Part shown: piece after piece, positions 62,650 through 64,000 of the stretch
How positions within the stretch are numbered: position 1 is the first letter of the stretch
Layout of the letters: every line of letters begins with the position of its first letter
Source of the DNA: Peptoclostridium acidaminophilum DSM 3953
GTDB lineage: Bacteria; Bacillota; Clostridia; Peptostreptococcales; Peptostreptococcaceae
Assembly (NCBI RefSeq): GCF_000597865.1
Contig: NZ_CP007453.1
Location: forward strand, 124,001 to 188,000
Direction of reading: 5' to 3'
DNA: 64,000 nucleotides
The notes under the pieces: generated by a model
Told to the model about the DNA's origin: nothing
Seen by the model: only the letters and a program-made list of their open reading frames with translations
The model's database searches: none
Made by a program: the position numbers and the translations under genes

Positions 62650-64000
62650 GAATGATACCTGCAACGGCAAAACTTCATGAGCCTGTTGCAAATAACGCCA
62701 TAGGGCAGAAAAGGGTCGCGGCCTATGCGAGGGTTTCAACAGACAACGACGAGCAACTCTCAAGCTATGAGGCACAGGTAGATTACTATACAAGACACAT
62801 CAAGTCGAATCCAGAGTGGGATTTTGTTGAGGTTTATGCAGACGAGGGCATTTCGGCTACCACCACAAAAAGACGCGACGGTTTCAACAGAATGATAGCT
62901 GACGCATTGGATGGAAAAATAGACCTAATTATTACAAAGTCGATATCCCGCTTTGCAAGAAACACTGTTGACACACTTACAGCGGTTCGTCAGCTAAAGG
63001 AAAAAGGTGTGGAAGTCCGTTTCGAGAAAGAAAATATATGCACCATGGACAGCAAAGGAGAGCTGCTGATTACTATTATGTCATCATTGGCCCAGGAGGA
63101 ATCAAGGTCACTAAGTGAAAATGTCACTTGGGGCCAGAGAAAACGATTTGCCGATGGCAAAGTAAGTCTTCCATACAAGCAGTTTCTTGGCTATGAAAAA
63201 GGTGATGACGGCTTGCCCAAAATTGTCAAAAAAGAAGCTGAGGTGGTAAGGCTTATATATAAACTCTATATTGAAGGGAAAACAATGGCAGGAATAGCAA
63301 GGCATCTTATTGAAAAGGGGATACCGACGCCTGGAGGCAAAAAGAAATGGCAATCCAGCACTGTAATGAGCATACTCAAAAATGAAAAATACAAGGGGGA
63401 TGCCATCCTTCAAAAAACATTTACAGTCGACTTTTTAACTAAGAAGAAGAAAGTCAACGAAGGTGAGGTTCCGCAGTACTACGTTGAAAACAGCCATCCG
63501 GCCATAATAACTCCGGAGGCGTTCGACCTTGTCCAAAGCGAGATTAAAAAACGCAGGGAAGCCAAAGGGTATAAGACCGGAGGCAGCTGTTTTTCTGGAA
63601 AAATCATATGCGGTGAGTGTGGAAGCTTTTACGGAAGCAAGGTCTGGCATTCCACTACAAAGTACAGACGGACGATATGGCAGTGCAATCACAAGTTTAA
63701 AAACGATAGAAGGTGTAAAACTCCGCATCTATATGAAGACAAGATCAAAGAGGTATTTGTGGAAGCATTTAATGAAATTATTAATAACAAAGATGAGTTT
63801 CTGCAATGCTATGAAGATATGACTAAAGCCTTAACAGATACATCTACGCTTGATAGAGAAATTGCTAAGAGTCAGGAAGAGTTGGAAATTGTAGCAGAGC
63901 TGCTACGTAAATGCGTACAGGAAAATGCAAATTCCGTATTAAACCAAGAAGAATATCAGCAGCGCTACAGCGACCTTTATCAGCGCTATGATAATGAACA
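62628..64000 (+). CDS. Large serine recombinase, second of a pair (cut by the window end)
   Basis: At least 457 residues are seen. The resolvase domain has RVAAYARVSTDNDEQLSSYE and IITKSISRFARNTVDTLTAV, then a Recombinase domain and a zinc ribbon (IICGECGSFYGSKVWHS, with CNH and CKTPH). A coiled-coil start (LDREIAKSQEELEIVAELLR) follows. The ATG at 62628 behind GGGAGGAAGGGAG overlaps the first recombinase gene by 22 bases, so they are co-translated. Having two may mean they act as a pair. Confidence 0.92.
   Translation, partial: MRTARAVRMIPATAKLHEPVANNAIGQKRVAAYARVSTDNDEQLSSYEAQVDYYTRHIKSNPEWDFVEVYADEGISATTTKRRDGFNRMIADALDGKIDLIITKSISRFARNTVDTLTAVRQLKEKGVEVRFEKENICTMDSKGELLITIMSSLAQEESRSLSENVTWGQRKRFADGKVSLPYKQFLGYEKGDDGLPKIVKKEAEVVRLIYKLYIEGKTMAGIARHLIEKGIPTPGGKKKWQSSTVMSILKNEKYKGDAILQKTFTVDFLTKKKKVNEGEVPQYYVENSHPAIITPEAFDLVQSEIKKRREAKGYKTGGSCFSGKIICGECGSFYGSKVWHSTTKYRRTIWQCNHKFKNDRRCKTPHLYEDKIKEVFVEAFNEIINNKDEFLQCYEDMTKALTDTSTLDREIAKSQEELEIVAELLRKCVQENANSVLNQEEYQQRYSDLYQRYDNE

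Overview
The window looks like a low-GC Firmicutes (Clostridia-type) chromosome. The evidence is strong GGAGG ribosome-binding sites, frequent TTG/GTG starts, AT-rich intergenic DNA, and a siphovirus-type prophage whose closest-looking gene set is clostridial. No rRNA, tRNA or CRISPR array was recognised. The genus cannot be fixed from the sequence.

Region 1 (1-4.8 kb) is host DNA. It holds two ABC ATPases (the first frameshifted in an 8-A run) and an ABC-2 permease, forming an exporter operon. A convergent Crp/Fnr-type regulator follows, with a perfect 16-bp palindrome upstream of its start. Then comes a secreted, His-tailed DUF6448-like protein.

Region 2 (5-19.6 kb) is a defence island. 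It starts with the decayed C-terminal end of a BrxL/Lon-related (BREX) protein. Next is a compact two-gene CBASS operon (HNH-SAVED effector plus CD-NTase). Last is a type I restriction-modification operon (small HTH protein, hsdM, hsdS, hsdR). hsdR is split by an IS21-family element whose flanking repeat is in frame, so precise loss would restore a gene that also carries an unusual C-terminal HTH-like extension.

Region 3 (19.7-23.5 kb) is a nested pair of group II introns (a twintron). An outer intron sits directly behind a terminator-like hairpin. A second, different intron is inserted between the outer intron's domain V and domain VI. Each encodes its own reverse transcriptase with a YADD motif.

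Region 4 (about 23.6 to beyond 64 kb) is a prophage. Its early genes form two divergent arms around a control region with three copies of a bipartite repeat. The left arm holds a DUF2800-like nuclease, a DUF2815 protein and a frameshifted family A DNA polymerase. The right arm holds a D5-type primase-helicase, a VRR-NUC nuclease and a SNF2 helicase. Then come HNH, small terminase, a phage MetK paired with a ParB-methyltransferase fusion, large terminase, HK97-type head genes, tail genes, holin, amidase, and an integration module with two tandem large serine recombinases, the second cut by the window edge.

The most unusual feature of the prophage is that three unrelated accessory genes interrupt the otherwise tightly packed late operon. 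They lie between terL and portal, between the connector and head closure genes, and between the tail tube and tail chaperone genes. Each is followed by its own terminator hairpin, and each has an inverted repeat upstream. Two look like PD-(D/E)XK-type nucleases (one with a NERD domain) and one is an unknown acidic protein. They are good candidates for cargo expressed independently of the lytic programme, possibly against competing phages. An IS110-family element lies in the same operon, between the tail chaperone and tape measure genes.
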